Shown: positions 1 to 41,622 of the stretch, piece by piece
Layout: each line of letters begins with the position of its first letter
Numbering within the stretch: position 1 is the first letter of the stretch
NCBI RefSeq assembly: GCF_026213295.1
Contig: NC_079417.1
Coordinates: 6,629,096-6,693,095, forward strand
Direction of reading: 5' to 3'
From: Gadus chalcogrammus
Lineage: Eukaryota; Chordata; Actinopteri; Gadiformes; Gadidae
Length of the DNA: 64,000 nt
Notes under the pieces: generated by a model
What the model was told of the DNA's origin: nothing
Database searches by the model: none
The model's input: only the letters and a program-made list of their open reading frames with translations
Translations under genes and position numbers: made by a program

Positions 1-460
1 TTCAGCTATCCTACTTTGCGCTCTGAATTTTCTCCTATCTCCCTGCGGATCCTTTTAAACACTGTAGCTCACAATGCCCTTCTCCTCTAGTCACTGTGAT
101 ATCCAGTGTCCACAAAATGTATGAAATCTGTCCTCCCTGTCTTAGGTCCCAGCCTACTCTCTATTATCAACTACTCACATCCGGTTCAGTACTTGACTTC
201 TTTATAATTGAAAGTGTTCTTTTAAAAAAACTTTCAATCAACCCATTATAAAGCCATTTTAAACATGAATTACAAACCAATGTCCAAGCTACCGTTTTAT
301 CTAAATTCCTTAAAATAATCCTGACGGACAAAAACTCCTTCAGTCATTAAAAACTGGCTTGGGGCTGCAAACCTATTGAACCTCCTTAGTGAGAGTGACT
401 TATGACATCCTTATGTATACTGCCAAAGGTGAATATTCCATTCTCCATTCTACTTGCCTA

Positions 461-660
461 GGCAGTAGCTCAGGAGGTAGAGTGGGTTGGCTGGTAATCG
501 CAGGGTTGCTAGTTCGAGTTACTCCTGACCTAAACTGTCGCTTTGGCTGGCTGACGCTGCCGTGAATTTGTGCTTGAATGGGTGAATGTAAGGCAATTTT
601 GTAAAGCGCTATGGGTGGCCACTGGTTACATAAAAGCGTTATAATATGATTGCAGTCCGT
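461..660 (+). repeat. tRNA-headed SINE, degraded
   Basis: The segment opens with a tRNA-like head. The stretch TAGCTCAGGAGGT (about 466-478) fits a pol III A box and GTTCGAGTTACTCC (about 513-526) fits a decayed B box. The body carries the fish-repeat stretch GTGAATGGGTGAATGTAAGG and AAAGCGCTATGGGTGGCCA. The combination is typical of teleost SINEs of this kind. Ends are approximate and I found no target duplication. Confidence 0.6.
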
Positions 661-939
661 TTAACGTTTTACTAGATTTGACTGCTGAGTTTGAATCCAT
701 TAATAATACCACTTTACCTGATAGGTTGCGTAACTGGGCTGGCTTTTCTACTAAAGCTTGAATTTGAAATAAGTGGTTTCAGTCTTGCTTGAACATCTTT
801 GTCTGAAAGTACAAATAATTCAGCACTTTTTTCGTGCTTGGATAATTAGGCTTCCTGTGATTCGGAACACAATGGTAATCTTTGGATAAGTCCATGGAGG
901 CGGCTAATTCAAGGAAATATTATTCCAGCAAACTACCCT

Positions 940-1510
940 CCTTGACACATGATGAATTTGGAATCAAAAAACTTGTCTGAATCTGGGCAAGAGGAGCAAA
1001 CGTCATTTTGCAGATATCTCGGCATGTTCCTTGACCCTGCTCTATCTAAAACCTGACAAAAGTTATTTAATTGGACCTCATAACTGCAGTTTGTCAGTTT
1101 ACTGGCCAATTCACTCAAAATATAAATTCTACTGCTTCTAATCTTTGTATCATCTTTGAACAGAATATGACATTTGATCCTCATGTTACGAAGCTTGTCC
1201 AGTCCATCAGCCAAGAAATATGTATCAGATAGAACCTGTCTGCCTCGGATGTTGACCTATTAACTCAAACTTCAATTTTTCTCCTGTCTGGATTATTGTA
1301 ATTCCCTCTACAGAAGCCTCAGTCAAGCTGCTCTTGATCATCTACAGTTAGGCTTCTTACTAGAACTAGCCGTCGGCCTGACATGACTCATGTTCTTGCG
1401 TCTTTCCATTGGCTTCCTGTACGATTTTAGAATAAGCTACAAGATCCTGCTGATTTCATACGGGGCAATGCATGACCTTGTTACTCATTTGTTTGGTCAT
1501 TCACATATGT
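940..1510 (+). mobile_element. L2-like LINE relic
   Basis: Decayed reverse-transcriptase C-terminal region. About 1165-1200 reads TFDPHVTKLVQS, and about 1290-1320 reads LDYCNSLY. Near 1395-1460 a frame-shifted version of the usual L2 block (L..LHWLPV..RI.YKIL) is visible. Several frameshifts and stops show that it is dead. The family call rests on remembered motif order; RepeatMasker would settle it. Confidence 0.6.
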
Positions 1511-1855
1511 TCTATCTGTGTGTTAAAACGTGTTACATAGATACTGTTTTACTTACTTAACTTAACACGTGTTGGGATCCGATGCCTTCAAACAGCCCAT
1601 TGCCATTTAGAATGTGTCATCATTCACTAAGCTCTGTTGCAAACATCACTTCTTATTTAAAAATCCAATAAATGCATTCTATCTATTTATCAATAAGGAG
1701 AGTTTAATTAGATATTATATTTTTCTCATATCAAATGTAGGGTTAGGGTTAAAGTTAGAGATCAGAATTGGATAATTTGCATATTATTAGTCTTAGAATT
1801 CTGGCATGCTTGACAACAGATATTTATGACTAAAATGTGCTTTTTACTTTCATAG

Positions 1856-1882
1856 GGGCAGTTTGACGGACAAGCAAGTTTC
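1856..1882 (+). CDS. egflam: candidate 27-nt egflam micro-exon (FN3-1)
   Basis: A 27-base segment sits between a strong acceptor (pyrimidine tract ending TTTCATAG) and a consensus donor (GTAAGTG). It is phase 0 at both ends and encodes GQFDGQASF. The next sure exon also starts in phase 0, so joining them gives ...GQASF-DVDIGSL..., a reasonable FN3 E-strand. It could instead be a chance pair of sites; cDNA is needed. Confidence 0.35.
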
Positions 1883-2025
1883 GTAAGTGTTATTGTTTTC
1901 AAAATCTCAAAATGTTAATTTATAAGATAATTGATTAAAACAGTCTATACGTCATTCCAAAAGTTAGTGTCTCTTATTTTAGTTCCTTGTTTTGCTCTCC
2001 TTTGCTTCTGTCCTGCATTGTACAG

Positions 2026-20824
<18,799 letters not shown>

Positions 20825-22185
20825 CCAACTATCGACCACAGGCAGTGGCTATTTTGGAGAGGTCCTTTTTCCCACACTGACAAACATGATGAAACTCTTC
20901 AGCAACTAGGAAACTCTTTCCGTCAAGACTGAAGTTTGTTAATGTACAGTATACCGTACCAGAAAATGAATGAGGTGAAAATGAAATTTGAGCCAGCAAA
21001 ATGCTTACACAATTCTATGATTGGAAATTGTGAACTTTTTGTATTGAATGCTATCACTATTTGAAGACATTTGACGACCTTGTGAAACTCAAATGGAAAA
21101 CACAACAACAAACCAGAGAAGCAGCACCATAACAAAACCAAAGAAAACCAAATATACGTCCTGAATGAGAAAATGAGTTACTAGAAATGCAGCCTTTGAA
21201 AACCTTTTGAGGGACAATTTCATTGAATTGATTTGAGAAAGACCATAAAGAAATAGTACTTAGCAGAAATAGCTGAAAGTTATAGTCGGTCTGTGTATTT
21301 TGAGCTCGGAAATCCTAGCTATTTTATTGTTATTTATGTGAAGGTTCACTTCTTATACTGTATGTCGTGGTCTTTGTGTATTTCATTTCAATTTACATCT
21401 ACATTTTGTAAAAAAAAGAAAAAAGCTTTGTAACGTATGCCAGGAAGGTAAAGATTTCTCTTTCTGCGAGTGTTAATAACCAGGACCAAATTATTATCAT
21501 TGACAGACCATGCGAGTCAATGTGGGTAATTTCCCTCCTAAGTAAACCTCTCCTTTTTAAAAATGTTCTAATTTGTAAACCTCTATTTGTGACCCTATTT
21601 TTCAAATTGTGTGTTTCATGAGGAAATTCAAGATTCCTAATGTATAGGTCCTGCCCATTTAAGACAAATAATCCCATCCCAAATCCAGATCTCACAAATT
21701 CAGATTGTTTCTCTGCCATAGTTGGAAATCAATTGCGGCCCAGCAAAGACTAGGATTATATTTATTGTGAAACTCAATGGTGAATATCAGGATGGTCTCA
21801 CGAGACTAGACAAATATGGCAGGTAGCACAAATGACAGAAACGTGAGTGCAAGTCTCTCGCAAATTAAAATGTACACAATGCACTGAATGTTGTGGTTCC
21901 AGTAATGTGGTAGTTTGTTTGACTATCAGTGATTCCTATAACTTCCTTTTGGACACCCAACTGTACATTCTGTTTATTAATGAGTTAAAAAGAAAAGAGC
22001 CTAGCAGTTATTTGAAATAAAATAATTTCTGTTATTCTTCTAAACCGAAATTATGACAAATTGTCATTTTTATCTTAACAACTTCTTTTTCAAATTGATC
22101 AGAATACTAATAAAAAAACATGAATGGGACTACGCAAATCACAGAAAGAAATCACCGAGAATAAAGATAGATGGAGGGTTGAATA
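20825..22185 (+). other. egflam: egflam 3'UTR, end uncertain
   Basis: AT-rich sequence without exon signals. AATAAA hexamers occur at 22016-22021 and 22160-22165. Either could be the poly(A) signal; the true end is not resolved. Confidence 0.45.
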
Positions 22186-24057
22186 GTATTTATGCTAAAT
22201 GTATGACTGATAGGCCTGTTTATGAATGAATGAGCACCATAAACGCTAATATTTTGTCATCACTGTCAAGGTCACAACACAAATATGTCACATCTTCCAG
22301 CCTGATGTAAACTAGTGTAGTAATCATGACCATATAATATGGGTCATTTCAATCTGCCTTTACCAATAAATATTCAGCTGAAGCAATCTCCAAAGATTGT
22401 TGTGATGTCCACGTCACACAAGATAGTGCTGAGTTGTTCTTGTATTTGTGAGTCAGTGGTTATGTCTCTGCGTGTGGAATTATTATGCGTCATTTCAAGA
22501 AATCTTTGCTCAATTGGACCTTGCACTGCTATAATATATGGGCTACAGTTCAACAAGCACACAGACAAAACATGTTTAACTGCAAGGACCTGGAATGGAA
22601 TATCATTAAAAAAACTAGTTAGAGCACTCTTTCTTCTCCAAGCTAATCAGTTCTACTCTTTTTCTTTGTATTTCTCAGCTACACTACCATCACCCCTGCC
22701 CTCATATTGGTTATGGATTTTCAGGTTCAAATTACATAGCTCCTTTTTGCTTCTGAAAAAGCTTGTGACACATCAAACAGGGTTACAAGTCACTCATGCC
22801 GTGGCACATCTTGTACACCCCAGGCATCAAATACCAAAAAAAAACTGCATTTGCCCTCTGAATAATACCCTGTTATCAACTCAGGATTTTGTGCAGCGAG
22901 CACTATCTTTGTTGGGAATAAGTGGAACCTGTACTGTCATTATTGATCCTGAGGAATAACAATAACAGACCTAAAGTAAATGGAGTTAATGCTCTGTGTC
23001 ACATCGACATTTGATGAAGTTCATGCTTATTAGTTTTCAAAGTGATGTGGAAATATCTTTCCCCTCCTGAACTCCATTGGACTTAGAAAATCACAAGTCT
23101 GCACTTTTATTACTGGTAAGAAAGGGCCGACAAACCCAGCTGATGTTATTTCACAGTTGTGATAAAAAAAGTGTTTTTGCAATGGTTTTGAAACGCCATT
23201 TAATTTGTTTGAATGATTCACTTTATTGGCTCAATAGAAAGTCCCCTGTTGTTCATTGTTTCCCTCACCATGTACCGTTTAATTCATATTTGTTATTTTC
23301 CTTTGTGGGGTTGTGGCCTTATGTCCACACGAGACACATCCTGACGTAAGCAGGAGGCATGGCATGACACGTTGAATCGATTGCTCAATCTCAGCACTAC
23401 AGTGAACAAAGTTCTATTGAATTTCATTAAAATGCTGGCTGCTAATCCTGTCCTGTCACATGGAGACTGGCCAACGCATGCATGAGTTGTGTTCGAACAC
23501 CAAGCAATGCTCGAGAACCCATTCTGACAACTTGGCCAAAAAATCAGAGCAGTGAATCCAATGTGTAAATCCAATTGTGTACCATTTATATGTATGAGAG
23601 ACTCGTAGAGAAGAGAGTCTGAAATAGCTATGCTTTCAAAGTAGCTTCCCAACATTCGACATAGACCAACCTAAGATACGTATGGAAGCCAAAACACAAA
23701 AGGACCTCAAATACAAGGTCTTACAATACATTGTAGTTTCAAGAGGGTAGTGAAAACAATTCCAATGCATGACTTTGTTATTGCAGAGAAATGGCTTACT
23801 TTATTTAACCTTGGGTGAAGAGGATGAGAAATTGTAATTTCAAAAACATGAATAGGCCTGCAAGCTTATATTGGACACCTATAAGTAAAACGCGTAGATA
23901 AATAACTGCAGAAATGGTTCTTGCAGCAGTGAATGCAGTCATTTATTAAGTGAAATATAAGCTTTATAAAAAACAGGTAATTATTCTGCAACCCGATTGA
24001 GCCATTATGGCTGTTATGTTGTGGTTTGGTTTCACTGCTCCAGTGGTTTTATCCTAG

Positions 24058-24181
24058 GGGTGCGCCAACGTCTCTGAATATACAGGACCACACCATACCA
24101 GGGTGGTCCCCCAGCCTTCCTCAGACCCCTACACCATCCTCACCGACTCCAACACCTTTCAGCCCAGCCGGCCCCCCACAG
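24058..24181 (+). CDS. orphan exon A of an unidentified gene
   Basis: The acceptor is TTTTATCCTAG and the donor G/GTCCTC is weak. The segment is open in phase 0 to 1 (41 codons plus 1 nt), while the frame upstream is closed by a TAG inside the acceptor. It reads EYTGPHHTRVVPQPSSDPYT then ILTDSNTFQPSRPP. Third positions are strongly C-biased (TAC ACC ATC CTC ACC GAC TCC AAC ACC), unlike the AT-rich surroundings, which argues for real coding sequence. The product is Pro/Ser-rich and I do not recognise it. It joins in phase with exon B at 27722, giving ...SRPPT-V-SSPVQPS.... No upstream exon or start codon was found. Confidence 0.45.
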
Positions 24182-25191
24182 GTCCTCGTAGATCTGTAGG
24201 TTTATGAAAGACTATATCCATTATATACGGTAGGAGACACTAAGCCCATGATGGGGAGATAGGACTATGATATACCTCCAGAAAATGTATTGAATCATGG
24301 CTTGTATTAAATTACATCTTAGTACATATAGTAGGCCAATACATGATTGTATATATTTTACAAAAGATAAATGCACAGCCACATAGTAGGCTAGAATAAT
24401 ATGATAAATAAATGAATACAAATAAAATAGGGGAGAGCTGAGAAAACCATGACGTTGTGGCCAACAGTTTTATCACTTTACTTTCCTCTAATTTAATTTG
24501 AAGGGAGAAAGATTAAGGTTTTAAGATGTGTGTAAAGAGCTTTTTCAGGTCATTGGAAATGCATCAATCTTTCCTTACATTTTTGCATTTGAATGTAGTC
24601 CTCAGAAGTGTAACAACTTCCACAGTAAAATGTTATCCTAGCCCTATAGAAATTATAATATAACGTTTAACATCTTCAGGGCTTTGACATTTCAACATAT
24701 AAGCAGAATGTAATCTGAGTTGGGAGACACATGCAATGTCCTTTGGCCGCTTTTGGGCTTCACTCGCTTTATATTTAATTACTGGAACTAACACTGTGGG
24801 GCAGTGGGAAATATGAACAAAAGGGAAAGATAGGACAATGTATACCATAACAATTACTAATGGTTCACACTTGCTTATGCATATTTACCATTATGCACAA
24901 AAAATATTAGTCCACTCACCTTGTGTTCCCTTAGCTACCTGGGAACCCAGATTCCCATAGCTACTCAGCTCTCGGTCCAGTTGTTGTTATTTCATGGGTC
25001 ACACAGCACTTTGAACGTTTGAGGTTTTTTTTGGTTGCTACTCCAATTTTGACTCTGGCTGATCCCAGCCTTGTAAGGCGCGTTTGACACAAGCTTCAGC
25101 TAAATGACCAAATGGATTGGAAGTCCAACCCCACTCCAGCGTGCTGCTGTGTCTTCCCCTTGCAACCATCATGGGACCAGAGTGCATGGAA

Positions 25192-25219
25192 GGGGGGGGG
25201 GGGGGGGGGGGGGGGGGGG
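25192..25219. repeat. 28-nt poly(G)
   Basis: A run of 28 consecutive G on the + strand, able to form quadruplexes, with GC-richer unassigned sequence on both sides (25040-25420). Confidence 0.98.
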
Positions 25220-27018
25220 CGCGAGAGGCAGCCTCTGCCGACACTTCAGGGAGCTGGTGCATTCCTCCTCCAGACACTGGGGGTCTTCATCTGGGCCATC
25301 CAGTCCCTTCTGGTCCAAGCAAGTGAATTTGATGGCTGTTTGTGTACAGCGTGTAAAGATGGGTTGTTTCACATGCACAAACAAGGTTGCCTCCTTGGCC
25401 AGGTCACTCAATAATTATAATTAATAATAACAGTACTATTTTATACCTAGACTTATGCTTTCTAGTTTAGCTGTTTTGTTTTATTAGCACCGTGTGTTTG
25501 GATGTCGTAAGGATTTCGATACACAGAATTACCTGCTGTTATAACTGACATTATCACCAAATACCTTATTACCATATTATTTGTATTGAATGTTGGGGTT
25601 TATGTACTGTATGTATGCTTATGAAGTTTTAATCGTGGATTGAACCTAATAAATGCGAAAAAAGCGAAATGCGAAATCTGTTTGGAGTAAAATGATTGTT
25701 TTGAGTCAAAATTAGTGTTTCTTTGTTTGAACTTCATGTAGGGTTTATTCAATGTGGCCTTTCTTACTTTTTTCTCTGTTTCACCATCTTTCTAATTTAT
25801 CTTAGATTTTTATTTTTCTAATCTTTACTACTTTCTTCATGGTCAATTGATCTTTCTTGCTTCATTCTTTCTTTCTTTGTTTATTTATTTGCTACTTCGC
25901 TACATTGCTATGGCTGTTACTTATTACTCTTAACGCAGTTTATTGTTTGTTTGCTTTATGGTTAACTATTTTGGTTATTGTTTTCAGTGCTATACTGTTG
26001 CAGTAATACTGACTGTTTTTGGTTCCCCATGAGATTAAAAACCCCAACCTGAGGTTTGGCTATGATTCATCCATGTTTGAACATTGTTTAATTAGGTTGT
26101 AGTAACTTTCCTATCCCTGTGCTATGTTTCTCTTTGTTACCTGCAATGTGTGTGTCACTTTCTTCTGATATCACAAATGGATATTACATTTTTTTAGATT
26201 GTTGAGTTAAATGTCACCATGACCGTGTTTCTGTTCTCTGAACGATAGACCAACCGTCAGTGATTGTGTTATAAATTATTTGTTTTTAATTTTCTGAATT
26301 GAATGCCATGGTCACACACAGTGAAGAAAGCAAAGGTGTTAAATAGTTTAACAGGTCTACTAGCCTTGGGACGCAAATGGCATGAACCATTACGTGTTCT
26401 GTATTCTCCCACAAACTCAAATCTTAAATAATACGTGACCAGAAATCACACAGCCTAGTTCTTGGCTGTGATTGTATGTCTTCTGTCTATGTGTATGTAT
26501 TAGAAGCCACAGATTAATGATAGAATCCAGGGGAGCCTTTCCACATGCTGAAGGCATAACTCCCAGCCTGTTGGGAGTGAAGATAAAGATTCTATAATAC
26601 AAGTTAAAGAGTTTAATCAGCCTCAGGAGTCTTAAAGATAACATCTGTTACATAGCATCATCATGTTGTTTATTTTAAAGATAGTATGGTCGGACATATA
26701 TGCAGTACCGTCCATCTGAAATGAATGGACATCAGTTCATGATTCACTCAGTTAATCAATTCGCCCATCAATTTCCATCATCCGCTTATTTCTATTCTTG
26801 GTCCTGTGGGATGTCATGAAGCCATTTTAATTTGAATGAGACAATGGAGTGGAGATTAATATAAATGATTGTGGATGTAATTAAATTTGCCCCTTTAGCA
26901 TATGGAGCCGTGTATAATTTACTGGTTATTTCATGAATCGTCGGCCACTGTATTCAATTAAAAGACATTAAATTGATGGGGATGAGAAATAGATAAGAGA
27001 TGAGTAAGTGGGGGTGCT

Positions 27019-27021
<3 letters not shown>

Positions 27022-27099
<78 letters not shown>
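27022..27099. repeat. (GA)n microsatellite
   Basis: About 39 nearly perfect GA units. Confidence 0.97.
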
Positions 27100-27106
<7 letters not shown>

Positions 27107-27721
27107 AAAGATTTGTCCAGACTCATTCTATCTATTAAGCCTACATTCTGTCCTCGTTATTTTTCCACATCACGTAATCCAACCTAGATTCCCAGTACAG
27201 CCTCGTCAACAAAAACCCAGGGTTGGTATGGCAAAGGAGAGAACCTTAACGACACGCAATACATGGGGCACAGATGCTTCAGAGAACAATCACTGATGGT
27301 TTTCCCCTGTAATGCCCTTCTATTCTTGCTTCTTTCCCTTGTGAAGATTTCCACACAACCCTGGAAACGATTTGAGCCCTCTGGATCTCTGGGTGCATCA
27401 GGAGCCCGCCCGGTTGCTGTTCCAAGGATTCGAACCAAACATGGTTGACTCGTTTTCATTTCTTTGCCCTACATGTTAGGAACTTCCAGATGTCCCAATT
27501 ATTTATTTCCCAATATTTGTATAGCTTTGATTGTTTAAAAAGGCGCCGCGTGTACAATTATTAGTTTAAAACATTCAAAAATGAACTGCAATTATCAACA
27601 GAATGCAAAAAAGAGATTACAGAGATGTTTAATTCAGTTAGCAGCCAGCCCAGCTAGCGCCTGGCCCGTAGCGTCTCATAATACCACTTTGTACCTCAAG
27701 AGATGATTTCCGTCATTGCAG

Positions 27722-27837
27722 TGTCCAGTCCAGTCCAGCCCTCAGTCCAACAGGAGAGGAGGAAGAAGCAGAGCTTCCCAGAGGGCAAGCTGACTTACCG
27801 GATCACGAAGCATAGATTCACTAAAGTAAACATTTAA
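27722..27837 (+). CDS. orphan exon B of an unidentified gene, probable terminal exon
   Basis: Acceptor TTTCCGTCATTGCAG. Taking the one leftover base from exon A gives Val, then SSPVQPSVQQERRKKQ, SFPEGKLTYRITKH and RFTKVNI, with TAA at 27835-27837. The basic ERRKK cluster and the coding-like base use (CTG ACT TAC CGG ATC ACG AAG) stand out from the flanks. If it is the last exon, AATAAA at 28151-28156 could be its poly(A) signal. A GTAAAC inside the exon (27826) could instead act as a donor to further exons. The family is not recognised. Confidence 0.45.
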
Positions 27838-28716
27838 CTTTACCTTATATCTGGTGGGCAAGCTTTTTTTTGCGACCCTTTGGGACCCAGTTCGCCAAAT
27901 CTTACATGTTGCCCCTTCTTTGTCCTTTGTTATCCGCTTTGCTTTCTTCTTTTTTATAGTTTTCCATTAAGTACTTTTCTATGCTGACAACCGGATTATG
28001 GTGGTGGGCCAGTAGTACGTAATCCTTTTCTTTCTGACCTTAATGATGCCATACCACCAAACCAGGCACATGGGTTTATAAGAGCACAGCAGCAATAGAA
28101 GCATGAGCCGTGGCCTTGCAATTGCTTCTTTTAGTATAGTTAAGGATTCAAATAAAATAACTGATTTTCAATTCTTTCTTCCCTTAGGAAAGAAAGAAAA
28201 ATCCTTATTATCTATTCATTATTTTAATTTTCCTTTTCTTTAATTTCTTTATTTTATTAAATCTCCCCCCAAAAAAGAATCCTTCATTAATTCGTACATT
28301 TTCTCATTCATTTTCTTTCTTAAGGCTAAACCATGCCGGTGTTGGTGTTTTGTGAGGGCATCGATCCTTCCAATGGACAGTTGTGGCTTCAGGACATATA
28401 CTCTTGGTCACTGAAACATACTCAATAGTAATTAGCCGTTCTCATAGGAACAAACGCCACAAAACCAATAGGGTACAAGCCCAGTTGTTGGATACCACCC
28501 ATGTAATACCAGTCACAACTAATTAACCAATGACCTTCACAATGAATGTAGGCGACCTTAAATGTTCCAAGCTATAAATTCCAAGCCATTTGCCGAATGT
28601 TTTTTTCCATGGAGATGAGGTAACTATTCTGGATCACATTTAAAATCAATATATAGAAACTCATTTTTACCTGAGACTGCAGCTACATTTTCATCAAATA
28701 AAAGGACCTATATTTT

Positions 28717-28817
28717 CCACCAGGTGTGTGTGATTAGCCATTGCAAGCCGTTTCTAAATCGGCACTGCCATGTTACTCATTCAGCTTGTTATGGCTAATC
28801 ACACTCACACCTGGTGG
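28717..28817. mobile_element. short MITE, CCACCAGGTGTG family
   Basis: Inverted ends CCACCAGGTGTGTGTGATTA and the matching TAATCACACTCACACCTGGT(GG) differ only by a 2-base indel. The core is about 100 bases with no ORF. A relative lies at 33615-33765. Confidence 0.7.
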
Positions 28818-29255
28818 TAATGAGGGCCATTTATCATCTATATATTGAAAGACACAGAGGTTAAAGGTCAGCCCCTTGGACCTCACTTACCATGCAGTTG
28901 CTGGGGAGTTAAGTAGCTGATGCTTGACAGCTTGGGGGAGAGGCAACAGACATCACAACCCAGGGTGGTTGAATATCTAGTTTTTATCTACATTTAATTG
29001 TGTCTGTATCTAACAACCCACTGTTGCTAGAGAGGGTGACAAAATCCTTGTCAGAATGTTTTTTTATTGGTTTGTTAATTCAAGTTTTTTCACACTAAGC
29101 CTAGTTCACATTTTTTGGATAGACGGCTTATAACAACATTGTATGTTACAACTATATAAATCAGAACATTGATTGAACATTTGGCCAGTCACCTGTTGCT
29201 GATATAATAATCAACACATCTGTAACAACTTCTCTGGTGCTCTGCCTCCCCCCCT

Positions 29256-31143
<1,888 letters not shown>

Positions 31144-31299
31144 GCTGGGCAAAGCAGATGAGGACACACCACACTGTGCGGATCTTCGTTAAGGCACTGG
31201 TTCTGACGTGACCCGTGTGGAGTTTATATATTGGATATTTTCTGAAACTACGTTTTTCTGAAACTCTGCTGTTTGATAACGACTGCTACAGGTGCATCG
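31144..31299 (+). other. opn4x: possible opn4x 5' non-coding exon
   Basis: A segment bounded by acceptor TTTTTATTGCAG and consensus donor GTGAGTG lies about 440 bases left of the acceptor (TTTAGCAG, 31731-31738) that could open the first coding exon. It would be 5'UTR. Placement rests only on splice-site quality and position. Confidence 0.3.
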
Positions 31300-31796
31300 G
31301 TGAGTGTTACATTTTGTGTTGATTTTGTGGGTGCTTCATGTGCTGCTTCTTTTAATGACATTTTTCTATGGACAATCTGGACTAGCTGAAGTTTTTATGG
31401 AAAAAATGTGTAGGCTGAAATAATAATATTGTACCCTATGTAAATCGATAGTTAATACATAACTATGCTTGTATAATGAAATCAATGTAAGTTATATTAT
31501 CGAGGAAGAAACAGCTATTGATTGACATTTAACAAACAAAAAAAGTAAAAACATTTGTTGCCTTTATGGATAATCAATTCTTTATAATCATTATTTTGTC
31601 ATTGTGTGAAAAGCTCTAACAAAAAAAATAACAGGATAGGCTGTTGCAGATGTAATCTTACCTTGTCAACACAAAATGTTTAAGTTTTTTACATCCAAAT
31701 CAAAGTAGGCCAATACCAATCACGGTTATCTTTAGCAGGCTAGCAGCTCCGCAGATCTGGGGAATCTCTCGGATACGTCGGCCACGTGCGAGGCTT

Positions 31797-31817
31797 ATGG
31801 CAGCACAGCGGGGGTGA
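31797..31817 (+). promoter_or_regulatory. upstream ORF 1 in opn4x leader
   Basis: ATG followed by five codons and TGA, entirely upstream of the opn4x start. It counts only if the leader begins left of 31797. Confidence 0.35.
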
Positions 31818-31907
31818 AAAGGCGCCAAATAAAGCGTGGGAGCGCTGGGAAACACGTCCCCTTGACAGAGCCGCGGCAGACGTCAGTCGTCATGAGGCGT
31901 CCGGACC

Positions 31908-40557
<8,650 letters not shown>

Positions 40558-40835
40558 AAAATGTCCCCCAAGTAAACTTTCTTGTTCAGTCAATTTATTG
40601 CTTTGTTGGAACTATAGCCTATATGTATTTATGCAGGAGAGTATTTTTATGTTACAATACCCAGTATGATGCTTTGCTGGGTCGGACCTATTGTGACCCT
40701 TCAATTCCAGCTCAGATTGTTTGTGTGACATTGTGTTACTTTTTGGGGTTGTTGGCAGATTACTGGTTGTGTAGAATAATTTATTTTACTATAAAATATT
40801 GATTTATGAATAAAAAGCCATCTAAAAGTACGATA
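40558..40835 (+). other. opn4x: opn4x 3'UTR
   Basis: AT-rich sequence with AATAAA at 40809-40814, the likely poly(A) signal, giving a short 3'UTR of about 270 bases. Confidence 0.6.
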
Positions 40836-41430
40836 TTACACTGTGTCCTAAAAAAAAATCCAGGACGCGGATACATTTACCCTTTAAAAAAAGTTCACAC
40901 TTCAAATATTGTTTGGCATCAAAAACGTTATATTGTAGGCTACATTTGTATAATGTGTATCGACTTTCACATTCGAAGGGACGCATGCTTTTTTGGGCAA
41001 TGTTTGGAGTAGCCTACCCAAAACAAGCGGCTTAATTTGACAATAGTTAGGAATATACCCTTTCTACGCGACAGAGCTTTCGCACCTGAAAGCTTGTTAG
41101 GCTGTTTTTAAATCACACACTACATTGACTCGATGTTTAGCAGAAACATGTTAGAGGATTTTGCACACAGCAGTTTCCCCTGAATCAAACTTTCCCAATA
41201 TAAACGCAACAATCTTCAGTGGATTGTTTGGCCTACTGAATGCATAACTATCCTGGTAAGTAACAAAAGTCTGTCACATTCTTACCAGTTTTTCCTTTTG
41301 TTTCCAAGTCTTTGTTCGCGTTATTTTACACTGTTCCTTATTTGTTACGTGTAAAGGAACACAGTGCCCACATCCTCGAAGTTCTCAATAGAGTTTGCGA
41401 TATATTTGTGAAAAGAAACCCCATGTGTTG

Positions 41431-41622
<192 letters not shown>

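Larger units (their letters stand above)
1..1855. other. egflam upstream intron or flank
   Basis: AT-rich sequence that I read as intron of the egflam gene lying to the right. It holds one SINE and one LINE relic, listed separately. I saw no segment here matching the missing egflam N-terminus (signal peptide and first strands of FN3-1), so those exons should lie left of the window. Confidence 0.5.

Noticed and set aside
461..660. A functional tRNA gene at the A/B-box segment
   Set aside because: No acceptor stem or anticodon arm can be folded and the B box is degraded. It is a SINE head.
933..1214. 93-codon minus-strand protein
   Set aside because: The same DNA reads as a LINE relic on the plus strand, so the minus frame is a shadow.
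25038..25424. Minus-strand frames around the poly(G) run that look coding-like (CLDQKGLDGPDEDPQCLEEE)
   Set aside because: The frame breaks at the homopolymer, has no splice context or recognised family, and the plus strand is also open. Kept only as unassigned GC-rich DNA.
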